Source: Psychrobacter sp. 28M-43
Lineage (GTDB): Bacteria > Pseudomonadota > Gammaproteobacteria > Pseudomonadales > Moraxellaceae
Reading direction: 5' to 3'
DNA: 64,000 nucleotides
NCBI RefSeq assembly: GCF_014770435.1
Contig: NZ_CP061739.1
Location: 1,054,001 to 1,118,000 of the forward strand
Positions 37,530 through 47,447 of the stretch are shown here, piece after piece (positions within the stretch are counted from its first letter, which is position 1; each line of letters opens with the position of its first letter). Both the position numbers and the translations under genes were made by a program. The notes under the pieces are model-generated. The model saw only the letters and a list, made by a program, of their open reading frames with translations. It did no database searches and was not told the DNA's origin.

Positions 37530-38651
37530 ATGTATCAATTAACAAGAATCAGTAAAGCATTGACAGTGGTTAGTTTCTCTAGCTTACTATTCATGGGGCA
37601 AAGCATCGCAGCAGAAACAACGGATAGTGTGAACGCAAGTAATAGCGTCAAGTCTCCGGCTGAAGTGAGTCCAGTGACTAATGGCGTAAGTCAAAAGTTA
37701 ACAGGAGATAGTAAAGCCGCGACTTCATTGAATAAGCTACTGCCTACTATTAAATACACAACTGAGAACCTATCTGACAATGCAAAAAAGATAAACAATG
37801 TCACTTGGACGGCAGATGCAGATATTGATCGTAATATAGGAACAAAGCTGCAGGCTCTATTAAACTGGCATCACAACGGAGTAGGGCCTGTCGATGGCTA
37901 CTGGGGCAAAAATACTCGCAAAGCCATGCAAGCGTTTCAAAAAGCAAATGGTTTAGACGTAACCGATACGCTAAACGCTGAGACGTGGCAAGCGCTGACT
38001 AAAAATGAGAAGCTCACAACTCAACCAGTACTAGTCAGCTATCAGCTCACTGAAGCAGATGTGAATGTCAAAACCACAACCATACCTGCTGATTCTGTTG
38101 CCAAATCCAAGCTTGAGGGGATGTACTACGAAAGCATTACTGAGGCGTTGGCAGAGAAGTTTCATATTAGTGAGAAATATTTAAAGTCGCTTAATCCTGA
38201 TGCTAATTTTACTGCTGGTGAAATTATCACGGTATATAACCCTGGTAATCCTAATACCAAGCCGGTGCATCGCGTTGTCGCTGATAAGGCCACTGAAACA
38301 CTCTACGCATATGATGAGAGCAACAATTTGATTGCTAGCTATCCGACGACAGTAGGCAGTACAGCGACACCATCACCAACAGGTACGCATACTGTCAAGG
38401 TAAAGGTGCACGAGCCCAACTATACTTATACGGCCAATGACGGCAGCAAGTCTATCATTCCACCAGGTCCTAACAATCCAGTTGGTTCGGTATGGATTGG
38501 ACTTAGCAAACCTACTTATGGCATTCATGGATCGCCAGATCCTGCTCGTATTAGTCGTCAGGCATCAGCAGGTTGTGTGCGTTTGACCAACTGGGATGCG
38601 CTTAGTTTGCTCGGAGTTATAAAAAACGGCGCGACTGTCGAATTTAGTTAA
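37530..38651 (+). CDS. L,D-transpeptidase with peptidoglycan-binding domain
   Basis: A secreted enzyme that cross-links peptidoglycan or attaches proteins to it through L,D-bonds. The signal peptide ends near AAE (about residue 28). Residues about 105-155 form a PG-binding-1 domain (NWHHNGVGPVDGYWGKNTRKAMQAFQKANGL). The YkuD catalytic domain follows, with the active-site motif HGSPDP...SAGCVRLTNWD (Cys near residue 350). A LysM-like region lies between (ESITEALAEKFHISEKYLKSLNPDANFTAGEIITVYNPG, about 200-240). Length 373 aa; AGGAG precedes the ATG. It is transcribed alone and ends at a strong terminator. Confidence 0.92.
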   Translation: MYQLTRISKALTVVSFSSLLFMGQSIAAETTDSVNASNSVKSPAEVSPVTNGVSQKLTGDSKAATSLNKLLPTIKYTTENLSDNAKKINNVTWTADADIDRNIGTKLQALLNWHHNGVGPVDGYWGKNTRKAMQAFQKANGLDVTDTLNAETWQALTKNEKLTTQPVLVSYQLTEADVNVKTTTIPADSVAKSKLEGMYYESITEALAEKFHISEKYLKSLNPDANFTAGEIITVYNPGNPNTKPVHRVVADKATETLYAYDESNNLIASYPTTVGSTATPSPTGTHTVKVKVHEPNYTYTANDGSKSIIPPGPNNPVGSVWIGLSKPTYGIHGSPDPARISRQASAGCVRLTNWDALSLLGVIKNGATVEFS

Positions 38652-38683
38652 ATACGATAATACTAAGTCATAAAAAACGGACA

Positions 38684-38716
38684 AAAAAATACCGCTAAAA
38701 TCTAGCGGTATTTTTT
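38684..38716 (+). terminator. Terminator of the L,D-transpeptidase gene
   Basis: A 14-bp perfect stem (38684-38697 with 38703-38716) ends in six T. Confidence 0.9.
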
Positions 38717-38911
38717 GTGGTAAGTAGAAACAGTCAATACTAAATAACTAAAATATTGATAGGCAATAATGAGCAGATTAGCATTTTCATTATTATTATC
38801 AGTTTCACTACCCAAGCGTCATATCAGCTATCAGCGATAACGTAGCTATTCGGCTATTGGCTGTATCTTACCAATGCTAATACTTTCATAACCATATTGG
38901 TTAGTCAGTAT

Positions 38912-39133
38912 TTAGTTTTTACCACGGTAGGTGATACGGCCTTTAGATAGGTCATAAGGCGTCATTTCAACTTTAACCTTATCACCTGTCAAGATACGAA
39001 TATAATGCTTACGCATCTTACCAGAGATATGCGCAATGATTTCGTGCCCGTTTTCTAAACGAACTTTGAACAAAGTATTAGGAAGGGTATCAATGACTTC
39101 GCCTTCAAATTCAATAATATCGTCTTTTGCCAT
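38912..39133 (-). CDS. infA: Translation initiation factor IF-1
   Basis: A 73-residue OB-fold protein that binds the 30S A site during initiation. The start at 39133 gives [20 protein letters not shown], the standard IF-1 beginning; an in-frame start four codons upstream adds MIQI, which IF-1 lacks. The sequence [45 protein letters not shown] is almost unchanged from E. coli. It sits between the L,D-transpeptidase and truA and is transcribed leftward. Confidence 0.97.
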   Translation of the reverse strand: MAKDDIIEFEGEVIDTLPNTLFKVRLENGHEIIAHISGKMRKHYIRILTGDKVKVEMTPYDLSKGRITYRGKN

Positions 39134-39254
39134 AATTTGTATCAATCAATTAAAAAATAAGCCCATATTATACGTAAGTTAGCGGATTAAAGCAATACGA
39201 ACCTGCTTTTGACTTGACAGCATGTAAGTGATATGTATGCCAAATGATATTGAT

Positions 39255-40088
39255 TTAATCAGGTAGATTTAACCAAACAGGTGTTAGCGGTGCATCTGGC
39301 AATAAGCTTTGAAAACGCTCAGGATAATAAGCATTGATAAAATACAATCCATCACCTGAAGCAGTAGGTGGTGCAATCGTTCGGTCTTTTTTATGCAGAA
39401 TATTTAAAAAATCTGCTGGCTCTAGCTCATGTCTACCAATGGCATACAATGTGCCCATCAAATTGCGAACCATATGATGCAAAAACCCATCTGCTTGTAT
39501 ATCAAAAACGATAAATTGACCATGAGCAAAAAGGTTGGCATGGCTAATCGTGCGCACTGGCTGATTGGACTGACAGGCCGCAGCACGATAACTGCTAAAA
39601 TCATGTGTACCGACGATATCAGCTGCTGCTTGCTGCATGGCTTTCAAATCAAGCGGCTCATAGATATGAGTTACTTGATGATTTAGTATGGCAGGGCGCT
39701 GTGCTTGGTTGAGCGTAATATAACGATAGCGACGAGCAATAGCACCAAAACGCGCGTGAAAATCAGCTGGCATGGGTTGTATCCAGCGTAGAGCAATATC
39801 ATCGGGAAGTAGGCTGTTCACACCGCGCAACCAATTATGAGTAGGGCGATACGCATGAGTTGTAAAATGGGCAATCATATTACTCGCATGGACGCTGGCA
39901 TCAGTACGCCCAGCTGCGATGACTTCTACAGGCTCATTGGCAACTTTGCCGATAGCTGTTTCTAGGGCTTCTTGTACACCCAAAACCTCTCGTTGCCGTT
40001 GCCAGCCATGATAATGAGTTCCTAAGAACTCAATAGCAATCGCTAAAGTGTAGGTTGGTTCAGTTTCAATAATTTCAGTCTCAGACAT
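39255..40088 (-). CDS. truA: tRNA pseudouridine synthase TruA
   Basis: It makes pseudouridine at positions 38-40 of tRNA anticodon stems. The start at 40088 (MSETEIIETEPTYTLAIAIEF) gives an N-terminus like that of E. coli TruA; a longer frame to 40169 would overlap the asparaginase gene. The catalytic Asp is in GRTDASVHA. FHARFGAIARRYRYI and FLHHMVRNLMGTLYAIG are family hallmarks. Length is 277 aa. There is no strong ribosome binding site, so it may be translated from the asparaginase-truA transcript by coupling. The truA-fimV neighbourhood is seen in pseudomonads. Confidence 0.94.
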   Translation of the reverse strand: MSETEIIETEPTYTLAIAIEFLGTHYHGWQRQREVLGVQEALETAIGKVANEPVEVIAAGRTDASVHASNMIAHFTTHAYRPTHNWLRGVNSLLPDDIALRWIQPMPADFHARFGAIARRYRYITLNQAQRPAILNHQVTHIYEPLDLKAMQQAAADIVGTHDFSSYRAAACQSNQPVRTISHANLFAHGQFIVFDIQADGFLHHMVRNLMGTLYAIGRHELEPADFLNILHKKDRTIAPPTASGDGLYFINAYYPERFQSLLPDAPLTPVWLNLPD

Positions 40089-40131
40089 TAGGGTTTCTAA
40101 ACTTATAAAATGGGAATTAATTAAAAGTCGC

Positions 40132-41232
40132 TTAGCGCTTTTTGATGCTAGTGCCAGTTTGATTGACATTATTCAACCAACGCTGTCTACGTCTGGCAGG
40201 ACTGTCATAGCGAAGTAGCAACCATAGTAATCGGGCATAAATAGCAGGTATGGTCAAACGTCCACCAGCAATGACATGATGCTCGTACTGCCAACTACCT
40301 GCTGCATAGCTATCGCTGACGCCGCCAAACGGACATTGGCTGGCTGATATCACCATATGTCCACGCTCATGAGCAAGGGTTAGTGTCTCTGCTAATGCAG
40401 CTGAATAAGGGATGTTACCGGCGCCAAACCCTAATAGAATAATGCCACATGGTGGCTGCGACAATAAAGCTTGTAGCTGGTTGTTTATCATCGAAACATC
40501 GTTAGGTAGGCAATATAGCGCATGAACACTCGCGTTTTCAGCACGTGTTTTAATACTGGACAGCAAGTCTTGTTGGTCATCGAGCCAATGTTGCCTACGC
40601 GTGTCAGGTAGACTTTTTATATAGCTATTGGCTGGATAAGCGGCGCGGGAATGACCAGTAAATGCCATCAGATCATGGCTGTGAATTTTTTGTACCGTTT
40701 GAGCAGGCCATGATTCGCCGCTAAAACTAATTTTCACGCCTGATTCACCAGCAGCGGCTAGTTTTAATGAGTCGTTGAGATTGCCCCAAGCATCGCTATG
40801 TTCATCGATGTTATAGGAATGCAATATCTCACTGTCTAATAATGGACGCATACTTGCGGTCAAAACAATACAGATATCACTACCTGCAAACGCTTCTGCT
40901 AAAAATGCGCCTAAGTAACTCAACGTATCCGTGCCAGTGATGAGTACAAAGCGTCTATCACCTTTGGCATAAGCATTCAGGAGTAGTTGATAGAAATGGG
41001 TAAAATCGACAGGGGTAAGCTGGCTGCTGTCTTTGATCAGGGCGTTTTCCAACCATGAGACGGTCGGTAAGTTATTCGTACTGTCTTGCGCGGACAAAAG
41101 CTTTTGTAGAGTAGGCAAAAACACTTCTGCTGATAATGGCGCTAAAGGTCTGCCGTAGCTACCAAAGGTACCGCCAGCATAAATCAGTTGAATAGGATCG
41201 GATAGATTTTTGAGCATAACAGAAGAAGGCAT
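40132..41232 (-). CDS. Asparaginase family protein
   Basis: It probably hydrolyses L-asparagine to aspartate and ammonia. The first catalytic Thr lies in LIYAGGTFGSYGR (near residue 18), and the second Thr-Asp-Thr is in ITGTDTLSYLGAFLAEAF (about residues 100-117). There is no signal peptide, so a cytoplasmic form is likely. A C-terminal extension of about 15 residues rich in Arg (SPARRRQRWLNNVNQT) is unusual. Length 366 aa. It lies between fimV and truA, where pseudomonads have no asparaginase gene, so it was inserted here or lost there. Confidence 0.85.
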   Translation of the reverse strand: MPSSVMLKNLSDPIQLIYAGGTFGSYGRPLAPLSAEVFLPTLQKLLSAQDSTNNLPTVSWLENALIKDSSQLTPVDFTHFYQLLLNAYAKGDRRFVLITGTDTLSYLGAFLAEAFAGSDICIVLTASMRPLLDSEILHSYNIDEHSDAWGNLNDSLKLAAAGESGVKISFSGESWPAQTVQKIHSHDLMAFTGHSRAAYPANSYIKSLPDTRRQHWLDDQQDLLSSIKTRAENASVHALYCLPNDVSMINNQLQALLSQPPCGIILLGFGAGNIPYSAALAETLTLAHERGHMVISASQCPFGGVSDSYAAGSWQYEHHVIAGGRLTIPAIYARLLWLLLRYDSPARRRQRWLNNVNQTGTSIKKR

Positions 41233-41331
41233 AGTATCAACACAGTAAACAATTATGGAAGAAAAGAGGCGCTAGAGGATTGAGCAACTATGGCTGAAGG
41301 GTTCAATAATAGATAGTATTAGAGTTAAAAG

Positions 41332-41377
41332 CAAAAAAAATCAGCAAGCATCCCGTGATTAGGAAGTACTTGCTGAT
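41332..41377 (-). terminator. Terminator of the fimV genes
   Basis: ATCAGCAAG pairs with CTTGCTGAT around a 20-base loop, with an eight-T run on the minus strand. It lies just past the stop codon of the second FimV part. Confidence 0.8.
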
Positions 41378-41395
41378 AAGAAACTAGACTATTAA

Positions 41396-43072
41396 CTACG
41401 CAGTACGTTCGAGTAATAGCTGTGCTTGCTGTTTCTGCTCACTAGTACCTTGAGCTATCACTTCATTGAGTAAACGCTTGGCACTATCATATTCACCCAG
41501 TTGTAGGTATTGATCTGCCAAGTCTAACGTCACTTGATTACTGTCTAATGACTTTACGAAATCAAAGTCTGCTGCGAAACGTGATGAAAAGTCTTCTGCT
41601 GATTCAATCTCTTGAGGCGTGACAGGAGTGTCGCTCTCAACTGGTGCAGCTATAGAGACTGGGGTAGTAGTCGACGGAGCCTCAAATAGAGAATCAGCAT
41701 CGTCGATATTAAAATCATCGTCTATCAGCGTATTGTCATCAAACCTCAATGGTGCAGCAGGTGCGACATTCGATTCTTCAACAACGCTAACATCATTAAC
41801 CTCGATATCATCATTGAGTAATGGTTCCTCAAGATTAATATTTGCAAAGTTGTCTTCTTCAAGGGTCATACTCTCAGAAGCATTACTTCCAAAATCAGTA
41901 TTTTCCAGAATGAAATTGTCAAAATCACTGTCGTTTTCAGTCGTAGATAGGTCGTCATTGGAGACAGTACTGATATCATCTGGTGCATCTAGACTGCTCA
42001 AAGATAAAGCAAAGTCATCTTCACCGTTTTGGATAGTATCAATAGAGTGTTGTTCTGAATTCGTAGATACGTCATTAGGGACGATATTGTCTTTGTCTGT
42101 ATCGGCTGCTAAATCATCGAAATCTAAGATAAAATCTTCTTCTAGTGCGGCTTCCTCATTGTCATCATATGAGAGGTTAGTGTCTATAGATGATTCATTC
42201 GAAGTATCATCAAATGAATCAAAGTCAAACTCAAAGTCACTAAGATCGTTATCTTCGTTATTACTAATATTATCGTTAGCGGAGCTCTCTAAAACGTCGT
42301 TATTTACATTGTCCAATGGTGTGACAGGCATTTCACTTGTCGTATTAGGCGCATCGAAATCATTCTCTAGATCGCTGAGCGTCAGATCAAAGCTATCATT
42401 CGGATTTTCGGTAATAGAACTAACATTGTCGACTTTATCTGATAACTCTAAGCTGTCGATAGAATCATTTATTGCAGTCTCATTTAGTGCAGTATCGTTA
42501 TTACTTTCTTCAATTGGCTGATGAGCTACTGCATTAGTACTATCATTCTGACTAATAGGTAAATCGAAGTCGATAGCGCCAAAATCGTCTTTGGTATTGT
42601 CTATGGCTAGCGTTTGCACAGCGGCAGGTTCTAATTCCTCAAAAGATAGACTTCTTATCTCGTCTGCTTGAGCGATAGTCTGACTATCATTATGGGCTCT
42701 TATAGACTCATAAATATTATTAAAATCTTCTGGCTGGTTTATCGTCGCGTATATGCTGAGTAGTTTAAGAGACAATGCACTGTTATGAGGTTTTTCACTT
42801 AGACCACGTTTAATGGTTTCGATCGCCTTGTCATAGCGCTGCTGATCCATAAAACGCTGAGCAATAGTGATATGGTCAAATTTATGGCTATTGCTGACAT
42901 TAGTGTGGGTAGGAGTACCATAATCTACTTTTGGTGAGGGAGTAGACGTATTTTTTCTTGCATTAATAGGCGATGGTGCTGACGATTTCTGCGCCTTGTT
43001 TTTGCGCAAGAATAAAGCAGCCACTAACAGAATAAGCGCCAATCCGGCGATGATATATAGCATATTGTCCAT
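41396..43072 (-). CDS. fimV: FimV C-terminal part: membrane-anchored acidic TPR protein
   Basis: It corresponds to the membrane and cytoplasmic parts of FimV, which controls type IV pili, twitching and polar cAMP signalling in pseudomonads. The start at 43072 (MDNMLYIIAGLALILLV) has AGGAA at a good distance; a GTG eight codons upstream is also possible. A single membrane segment (about residues 3-22) is followed by a TPR-like region (about 75-135), a very acidic Asp/Asn/Ser-rich stretch of about 300 residues, and a C-terminal domain (LDLADQYLQLGEYDSAKRLLNEVI, last 50 residues) matching the FimV C-terminal domain. In most relatives all this is fused to the LysM protein encoded just upstream. 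Confidence 0.88.
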   Translation of the reverse strand: MDNMLYIIAGLALILLVAALFLRKNKAQKSSAPSPINARKNTSTPSPKVDYGTPTHTNVSNSHKFDHITIAQRFMDQQRYDKAIETIKRGLSEKPHNSALSLKLLSIYATINQPEDFNNIYESIRAHNDSQTIAQADEIRSLSFEELEPAAVQTLAIDNTKDDFGAIDFDLPISQNDSTNAVAHQPIEESNNDTALNETAINDSIDSLELSDKVDNVSSITENPNDSFDLTLSDLENDFDAPNTTSEMPVTPLDNVNNDVLESSANDNISNNEDNDLSDFEFDFDSFDDTSNESSIDTNLSYDDNEEAALEEDFILDFDDLAADTDKDNIVPNDVSTNSEQHSIDTIQNGEDDFALSLSSLDAPDDISTVSNDDLSTTENDSDFDNFILENTDFGSNASESMTLEEDNFANINLEEPLLNDDIEVNDVSVVEESNVAPAAPLRFDDNTLIDDDFNIDDADSLFEAPSTTTPVSIAAPVESDTPVTPQEIESAEDFSSRFAADFDFVKSLDSNQVTLDLADQYLQLGEYDSAKRLLNEVIAQGTSEQKQQAQLLLERTA

Positions 43073-43123
43073 AGTTATTCCTACGCCTGTGATCACAATC
43101 TAATGTATGAATCAGTTAGGCAA

Positions 43124-44881
43124 TTATTGATTGCGTAATTTTTCGAGACGAGCCTGTAGCTCAGCCAATTTTTGGTTTTGTAATTGAATTTTTTTAGTAT
43201 AGCTGCTAAGAGTGCTACTTGTACTTGATAAACGTTGGGCTTGTGATGCTGCCTGCTGCCGCGATGCTTTGAGTGTCGCTAATATATCTGTGCTCAAACC
43301 ATTTCCTGTGTTTGATGCTGCTTTCGCTTGAGTGCCATCTGCATTGCCATCTCGCCCAGGCGCAAGCACAGAAAATTGTGCTTTTGATAAAGTCTGTGTT
43401 TTAGTTGTCGTGGCTTTCTCAGGGCGTTTGGCCGCTTGCGTACTTATAGAGGGTTTTTTAAAAGGTCTTTGAGCTGTTTTTTGCATCGCCGCTGTATTTG
43501 CTCTGCGAATATACTGTCTTTGTGCATCGATAGCCGCTTCTAAGTTTTTCTGTGATGGTATGACATCATAACTGGGTAAAATAAGCTTAGCATCTGCTTT
43601 TAATTGATCTGCGTCTTTATTGATAAAGGCATCAGGGTTTTGTGACTGAATTTGCTTCATCACAATGGAAGTATCTAGATTATTTTCTTGCGCGATCTGC
43701 TGAGCAATAATCCATAGGCTATCGTTACGTTGTACTTGGTATTGATTAGTTGTCGTACTATCTATTGCTCTATCATTTGAAGGTACATTATTAATAGCGC
43801 TATTAGGGGTTTTCGACGTTGCATTGCCAATAGAAGCTGCCACGACGCTAGTAGCATTTTTCTCAGTATTGCTTGCTAAGATGCTAGTAGTTGGAGTAGG
43901 TATGGGTGATACGTCAGCGTCTGTATGTTTACGACTCGGCTGTATCTGCCGTGTGACTTGAATATTTAGAGTATCGAGTGGTTTATCAATCAATACTTTA
44001 TCTAAGATTGGAGTGTTTTTAATACTTGCTTTGGCGTTATCATTGGCACTAACTTTCGTAGTTTCAGTGTTGTTATTTACATTTAAGGAACTGCTATCTA
44101 AACGGTTCGCTGAACTAAGTCCGTTATCAGTCTTCTTTGCATTACTGATAGTATTTTTTATATTAGAGTCGCTATTTAAACGCCCATTATCAAGTCGACT
44201 AGGCGCGTAAGTAAGATTGCTAGTCTGCGAAGTAGCTGTCACTGTCGGTGCTTGTATGTTAGACACTGCTCTAGAAATAGAAGAATCAACTGTTGCTATG
44301 TTTGCTAGAGTTGGTTTATTTGCAGCAGCGTTAGATACCGATATTAATGGCGGCGGTGCACCTTTTCTTACGGTTAACGGTTTTGCAGCACTTGCAGAAA
44401 CACTTGGTAAATTAAGTTTCTGAGTGCCTTTGACACTATTTTTGGAAGCATTATTAATCGGTAGACTATCGTTTAACGGCATTAATAATGTTTTTGGTAC
44501 AACATTTTGCTGCCCATTATCATTGATCGATAACACCAAATCAGCAAAAGGCTTGGACACAGGCTGTGATGTGCTGATTAATACCTGACCACTGGTCGCA
44601 GAAGTTGCTTGAAAGTGCACCTGCATTGAGTCAGTCGGTGTCAAGCCCATCTGTTGATAAATAACTGGATTGGCCAAGCTCGCTGAAAAATCAGCCGCTC
44701 GTATGTCAGTAACCACGATACTTGCGCTCAACGGTTCATGCTGGGCTGAGCTAACCACTGTCCTACCGATAGTTGCCGCTTGCGCGCTTGGAATAAGAGC
44801 GGCCAAACCTACAGAATAAAGTAATGCCATCGATACCGCGCGATGTACAGGAGTCAAGCGACGAGATAAATGACAAGACAT
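43124..44881 (-). CDS. fimV: FimV N-terminal part: periplasmic LysM protein
   Basis: It corresponds to the periplasmic half of FimV. A signal peptide ends near SAQA (about residue 36), followed by the conserved FimV N-terminal domain (TIGRTVVSSAQHEPLSASI...IVVTDIRAADFSASLAN). The middle is long, Ser/Asn/Thr-rich and low-complexity. A LysM domain follows at about residues 379-438 (YQVQRNDSLWIIAQQIAQENN), and the protein ends in a coiled coil (QLQNQKLAELQARLEKLRNQ) where FimV proteins normally continue into the membrane segment. Its stop codon lies 51 bases before the second part's ATG. The two are very likely co-transcribed. Confidence 0.88.
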   Translation of the reverse strand: MSCHLSRRLTPVHRAVSMALLYSVGLAALIPSAQAATIGRTVVSSAQHEPLSASIVVTDIRAADFSASLANPVIYQQMGLTPTDSMQVHFQATSATSGQVLISTSQPVSKPFADLVLSINDNGQQNVVPKTLLMPLNDSLPINNASKNSVKGTQKLNLPSVSASAAKPLTVRKGAPPPLISVSNAAANKPTLANIATVDSSISRAVSNIQAPTVTATSQTSNLTYAPSRLDNGRLNSDSNIKNTISNAKKTDNGLSSANRLDSSSLNVNNNTETTKVSANDNAKASIKNTPILDKVLIDKPLDTLNIQVTRQIQPSRKHTDADVSPIPTPTTSILASNTEKNATSVVAASIGNATSKTPNSAINNVPSNDRAIDSTTTNQYQVQRNDSLWIIAQQIAQENNLDTSIVMKQIQSQNPDAFINKDADQLKADAKLILPSYDVIPSQKNLEAAIDAQRQYIRRANTAAMQKTAQRPFKKPSISTQAAKRPEKATTTKTQTLSKAQFSVLAPGRDGNADGTQAKAASNTGNGLSTDILATLKASRQQAASQAQRLSSTSSTLSSYTKKIQLQNQKLAELQARLEKLRNQ

Positions 44882-44991
44882 GAGCAGTCCTTTACAAAAT
44901 AAGTTATCTTTGCTGTTATAACAAAGTACGGTTTAGTTTACCAGTTTATTTCACAACTGTTGCGTCCAATGCATAAATGTTTATTTAATGT

Positions 44992-46194
44992 TCAGCTTGT
45001 TTTCTTGTCAAGTAACATAGCATCACCATAACTAAAGAATCGATATTCTTTTTTAATAGCATGTTGATAGGCATATTCAATCGATGCTTTGCCAGAAAAA
45101 GCTGATACCAACATTAGCAACGTCGATTTGGGTAAATGAAAGTTTGTTAACAGTCGATCAATGACACCGAATTTAAACCCTGGATAAATAAAAATGTCTG
45201 TGTCCCCTGACCAACTAGAGAGTGCTTGCCCATTGATAGCTGTTTTTTGATAAGCCGTTTCAAGGACGCGAGTCACCGTGGTACCAATAGCAATAACCTT
45301 ATTACCATTTGCATGCGTCTGATTAATCAGCTCAGCAGTTGCTTGTGGCAAATGTGCATACTCACTGTGCATAATATGACTGAGTAGGTTGTCTGTTTTA
45401 ACTGGCGCAAAGGTACCAGCGCCAACATGCAATGTCACAAAAGCAGTATTGATGCCTTTTTCTGCCAACTTATTGAGCACCAAGTCATCGAAATGCAAAC
45501 TTGCTGTCGGTGCAGCGACACTTGCAAGCTTAGCGGGATCATGAAATACCGTTTGATAACGAGTATTATCAGTGTCATCAGCATGACGTTCAAAGTAAGG
45601 CGGGATAGGTAACTCACCGTAAAGTTCTAAATTAGGCAAAATTGGCGCATCAAAGGCTAAAATAAACAAGTTGTCCTGACGACCAATCATCGCGCCACTC
45701 ATATGACTATCAGCAAGTTGAAAACGTTGACCAAGTTTCAGTGCTTTGCTGGCTTTTACATGGCAAAGAGCAATATGTTCTTGATTGACTGACTTATTAT
45801 CTGAATCTTCTAAATGCAGTGTTGCTACATCTAAGTCTGAGACAGTAACCAATCGCTCAATCAAGACCTCAAGTTTACCGCCAGTGTCTTTTTGACCAAA
45901 TAGGCGTGCCTTCATTACCTTTGTATCATTAAAGACAATCAGGTCTCCAGCATCTAATAAATCAGGCAACTCAGAAAACAAACAGTCTTCTACAGGCGTA
46001 GCATTTGTAACAGTGTGAGCAGGCAAGTACAAAAGTTTTGAAGCAGAACGCTGTGCCAATGGATATCGCGCAATCAAACGATCTGGTAAGTCATAGTCGT
46101 AATCTTCCACGCTTAGATAATCTAAGACGTCACTATTGTTATTGGTATTAAGCGAGGCATTAGAATCGGAAGATGCAGTGTGAGTGTTGGTCAT
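44992..46194 (-). CDS. queA: S-adenosylmethionine:tRNA ribosyltransferase-isomerase (QueA)
   Basis: It adds the ribose-derived ring to make epoxyqueuosine in tRNA. Matching stretches include DLIVFNDTKVMKARLFGQKDTGGKLEVLIER, YQTVFHDPAKLASVAAPTASLHF, VTLHVGAGTFAPVKTDNL and TNFHLPKSTLLMLVSAFSG. Compared with E. coli QueA it has about 28 extra N-terminal residues that are Ser/Asn-rich; an internal GTG at 46110 would remove them, giving MEDYDYDLPDRLIARYP. Neither start has a clear ribosome binding site. The Ser/Asn-rich head is therefore of uncertain reality. Inner insertions make the body slightly longer than usual (400 aa versus about 350). Confidence 0.93.
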   Translation of the reverse strand: MTNTHTASSDSNASLNTNNNSDVLDYLSVEDYDYDLPDRLIARYPLAQRSASKLLYLPAHTVTNATPVEDCLFSELPDLLDAGDLIVFNDTKVMKARLFGQKDTGGKLEVLIERLVTVSDLDVATLHLEDSDNKSVNQEHIALCHVKASKALKLGQRFQLADSHMSGAMIGRQDNLFILAFDAPILPNLELYGELPIPPYFERHADDTDNTRYQTVFHDPAKLASVAAPTASLHFDDLVLNKLAEKGINTAFVTLHVGAGTFAPVKTDNLLSHIMHSEYAHLPQATAELINQTHANGNKVIAIGTTVTRVLETAYQKTAINGQALSSWSGDTDIFIYPGFKFGVIDRLLTNFHLPKSTLLMLVSAFSGKASIEYAYQHAIKKEYRFFSYGDAMLLDKKTS

Positions 46195-46361
46195 AATCAG
46201 TCTTTAAATGGATAGAAATTTTGGCATAATTGTAGCAGAAATACTGCTATAAAAGGTTGCTTTACAAAGTAGTCACCGTGCACAAAACATATTTGAATAG
46301 CCTAAGCAAAAATAATAGTTTTCAACTGTTCTAATGTTTATTACGTTAGTCTTTGCTTATT

Positions 46362-47447
46362 TTACTCAAATAAATTTAATTGAGGCAATAGTTGAGCTGC
46401 AGGTGTCAATGACGAAAAAGTGACCCCGACTAATCGGATAGGGAGCTGGCGCGGAATATCTAAGAATAATTTGTCTAACCAGTAATGAGCAGATTCAGCA
46501 CTACTAAAAGCGGTAGTCAGCGTGTGCGTACGGGTAATCTGAGTAAAGTCGGCATACTTAACCTTGAGCGTTATAGTATGAGCGATGAGATTTTTTTTGT
46601 GCAGTTGCGAGAAGGCATCCGCATTTTGTTCATAGATTTGTATACGTAACGCCGTGTCATCGTTTAGATTTTCTCTAAAAGTAGTCTCCGAACCAACAGA
46701 CTTATGCAGGCGCTCAGACTTGACAGCGCGTTCATCGCGACCATGAGCGATATCATGATAAAACTGTCCTCGCTTACCAAACTCATTAATCAATACATCG
46801 GCTGACATACGGCGTAGATCAGCACCATTAGTCACGCCCATCGCATGTAATCGTCTTGCCGTTGCTTTACCTATCCCGTGAAATCGTTCAATAGGCAGTG
46901 TACTAATAAAAGCATCAGCGTCTTCTGGTGTGATAATAGCGGTGCCGTTAGGCTTATTGATATCAGAGGCAATCTTGGCCAACATCTTGTTGAAGGACAC
47001 GCCAGCAGAAGCAGTCAATCCTGTATGTTGCAATATTTGTGCTCTTAACCAATTTGCCATTAATGTCGCTGAGCCTTTATGTACAGTAAGACCAGTGACA
47101 TCAAGATAAGCTTCATCTAGCGATAATGGCTCAACATGAGGCGTTAAGCTGTACATGATATTGCGAATATCGCTGCTAACAGCTCGATATACTTCAAAAC
47201 GTGGTCTGACAAATATGACTTCTGGACAACGTTTGCGAGCCTCATAACAAGACATGGCTGAGCGCACCCCAAACTGACGTACCTCATAGCTAGCCGCTGC
47301 TACAACACCGCGACCATTTGGATCTCCACCAACCACTAGTGGTTTGCCCCGTAATTCTGGGAAGTCACGTTGTTCTACACTGGCATAAAACGCATCCATG
47401 TCTATATGAATGATTTTACGTGGACTGGATGCTGTAGGAGTTTTCAT
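46362..47447 (-). CDS. dinB: DNA polymerase IV
   Basis: A Y-family translesion polymerase. The palm motifs IIHIDMDAFYASVEQRDFPEL and SLDEAYLDVTG carry the catalytic Asp/Glu residues, and GVSFNKMLAKIASDINKPNG and the following helix-hairpin-helix region (LPIERFHGIGKATARRL) are typical. The C-terminus ends QLLPQLNLFE, resembling a beta-clamp-binding peptide (QLxLF). Length is 361 aa. A short imperfect palindrome lies 23-40 bases upstream of the ATG. Confidence 0.95.
   Translation of the reverse strand: MKTPTASSPRKIIHIDMDAFYASVEQRDFPELRGKPLVVGGDPNGRGVVAAASYEVRQFGVRSAMSCYEARKRCPEVIFVRPRFEVYRAVSSDIRNIMYSLTPHVEPLSLDEAYLDVTGLTVHKGSATLMANWLRAQILQHTGLTASAGVSFNKMLAKIASDINKPNGTAIITPEDADAFISTLPIERFHGIGKATARRLHAMGVTNGADLRRMSADVLINEFGKRGQFYHDIAHGRDERAVKSERLHKSVGSETTFRENLNDDTALRIQIYEQNADAFSQLHKKNLIAHTITLKVKYADFTQITRTHTLTTAFSSAESAHYWLDKLFLDIPRQLPIRLVGVTFSSLTPAAQLLPQLNLFE

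Noticed and set aside
41619..42521. 300-codon open frame opposite the FimV C-terminal gene
   Set aside because: It is a shadow of the Asp/Ser-rich coding region, with a Ser-rich product expected from the complement of that composition.
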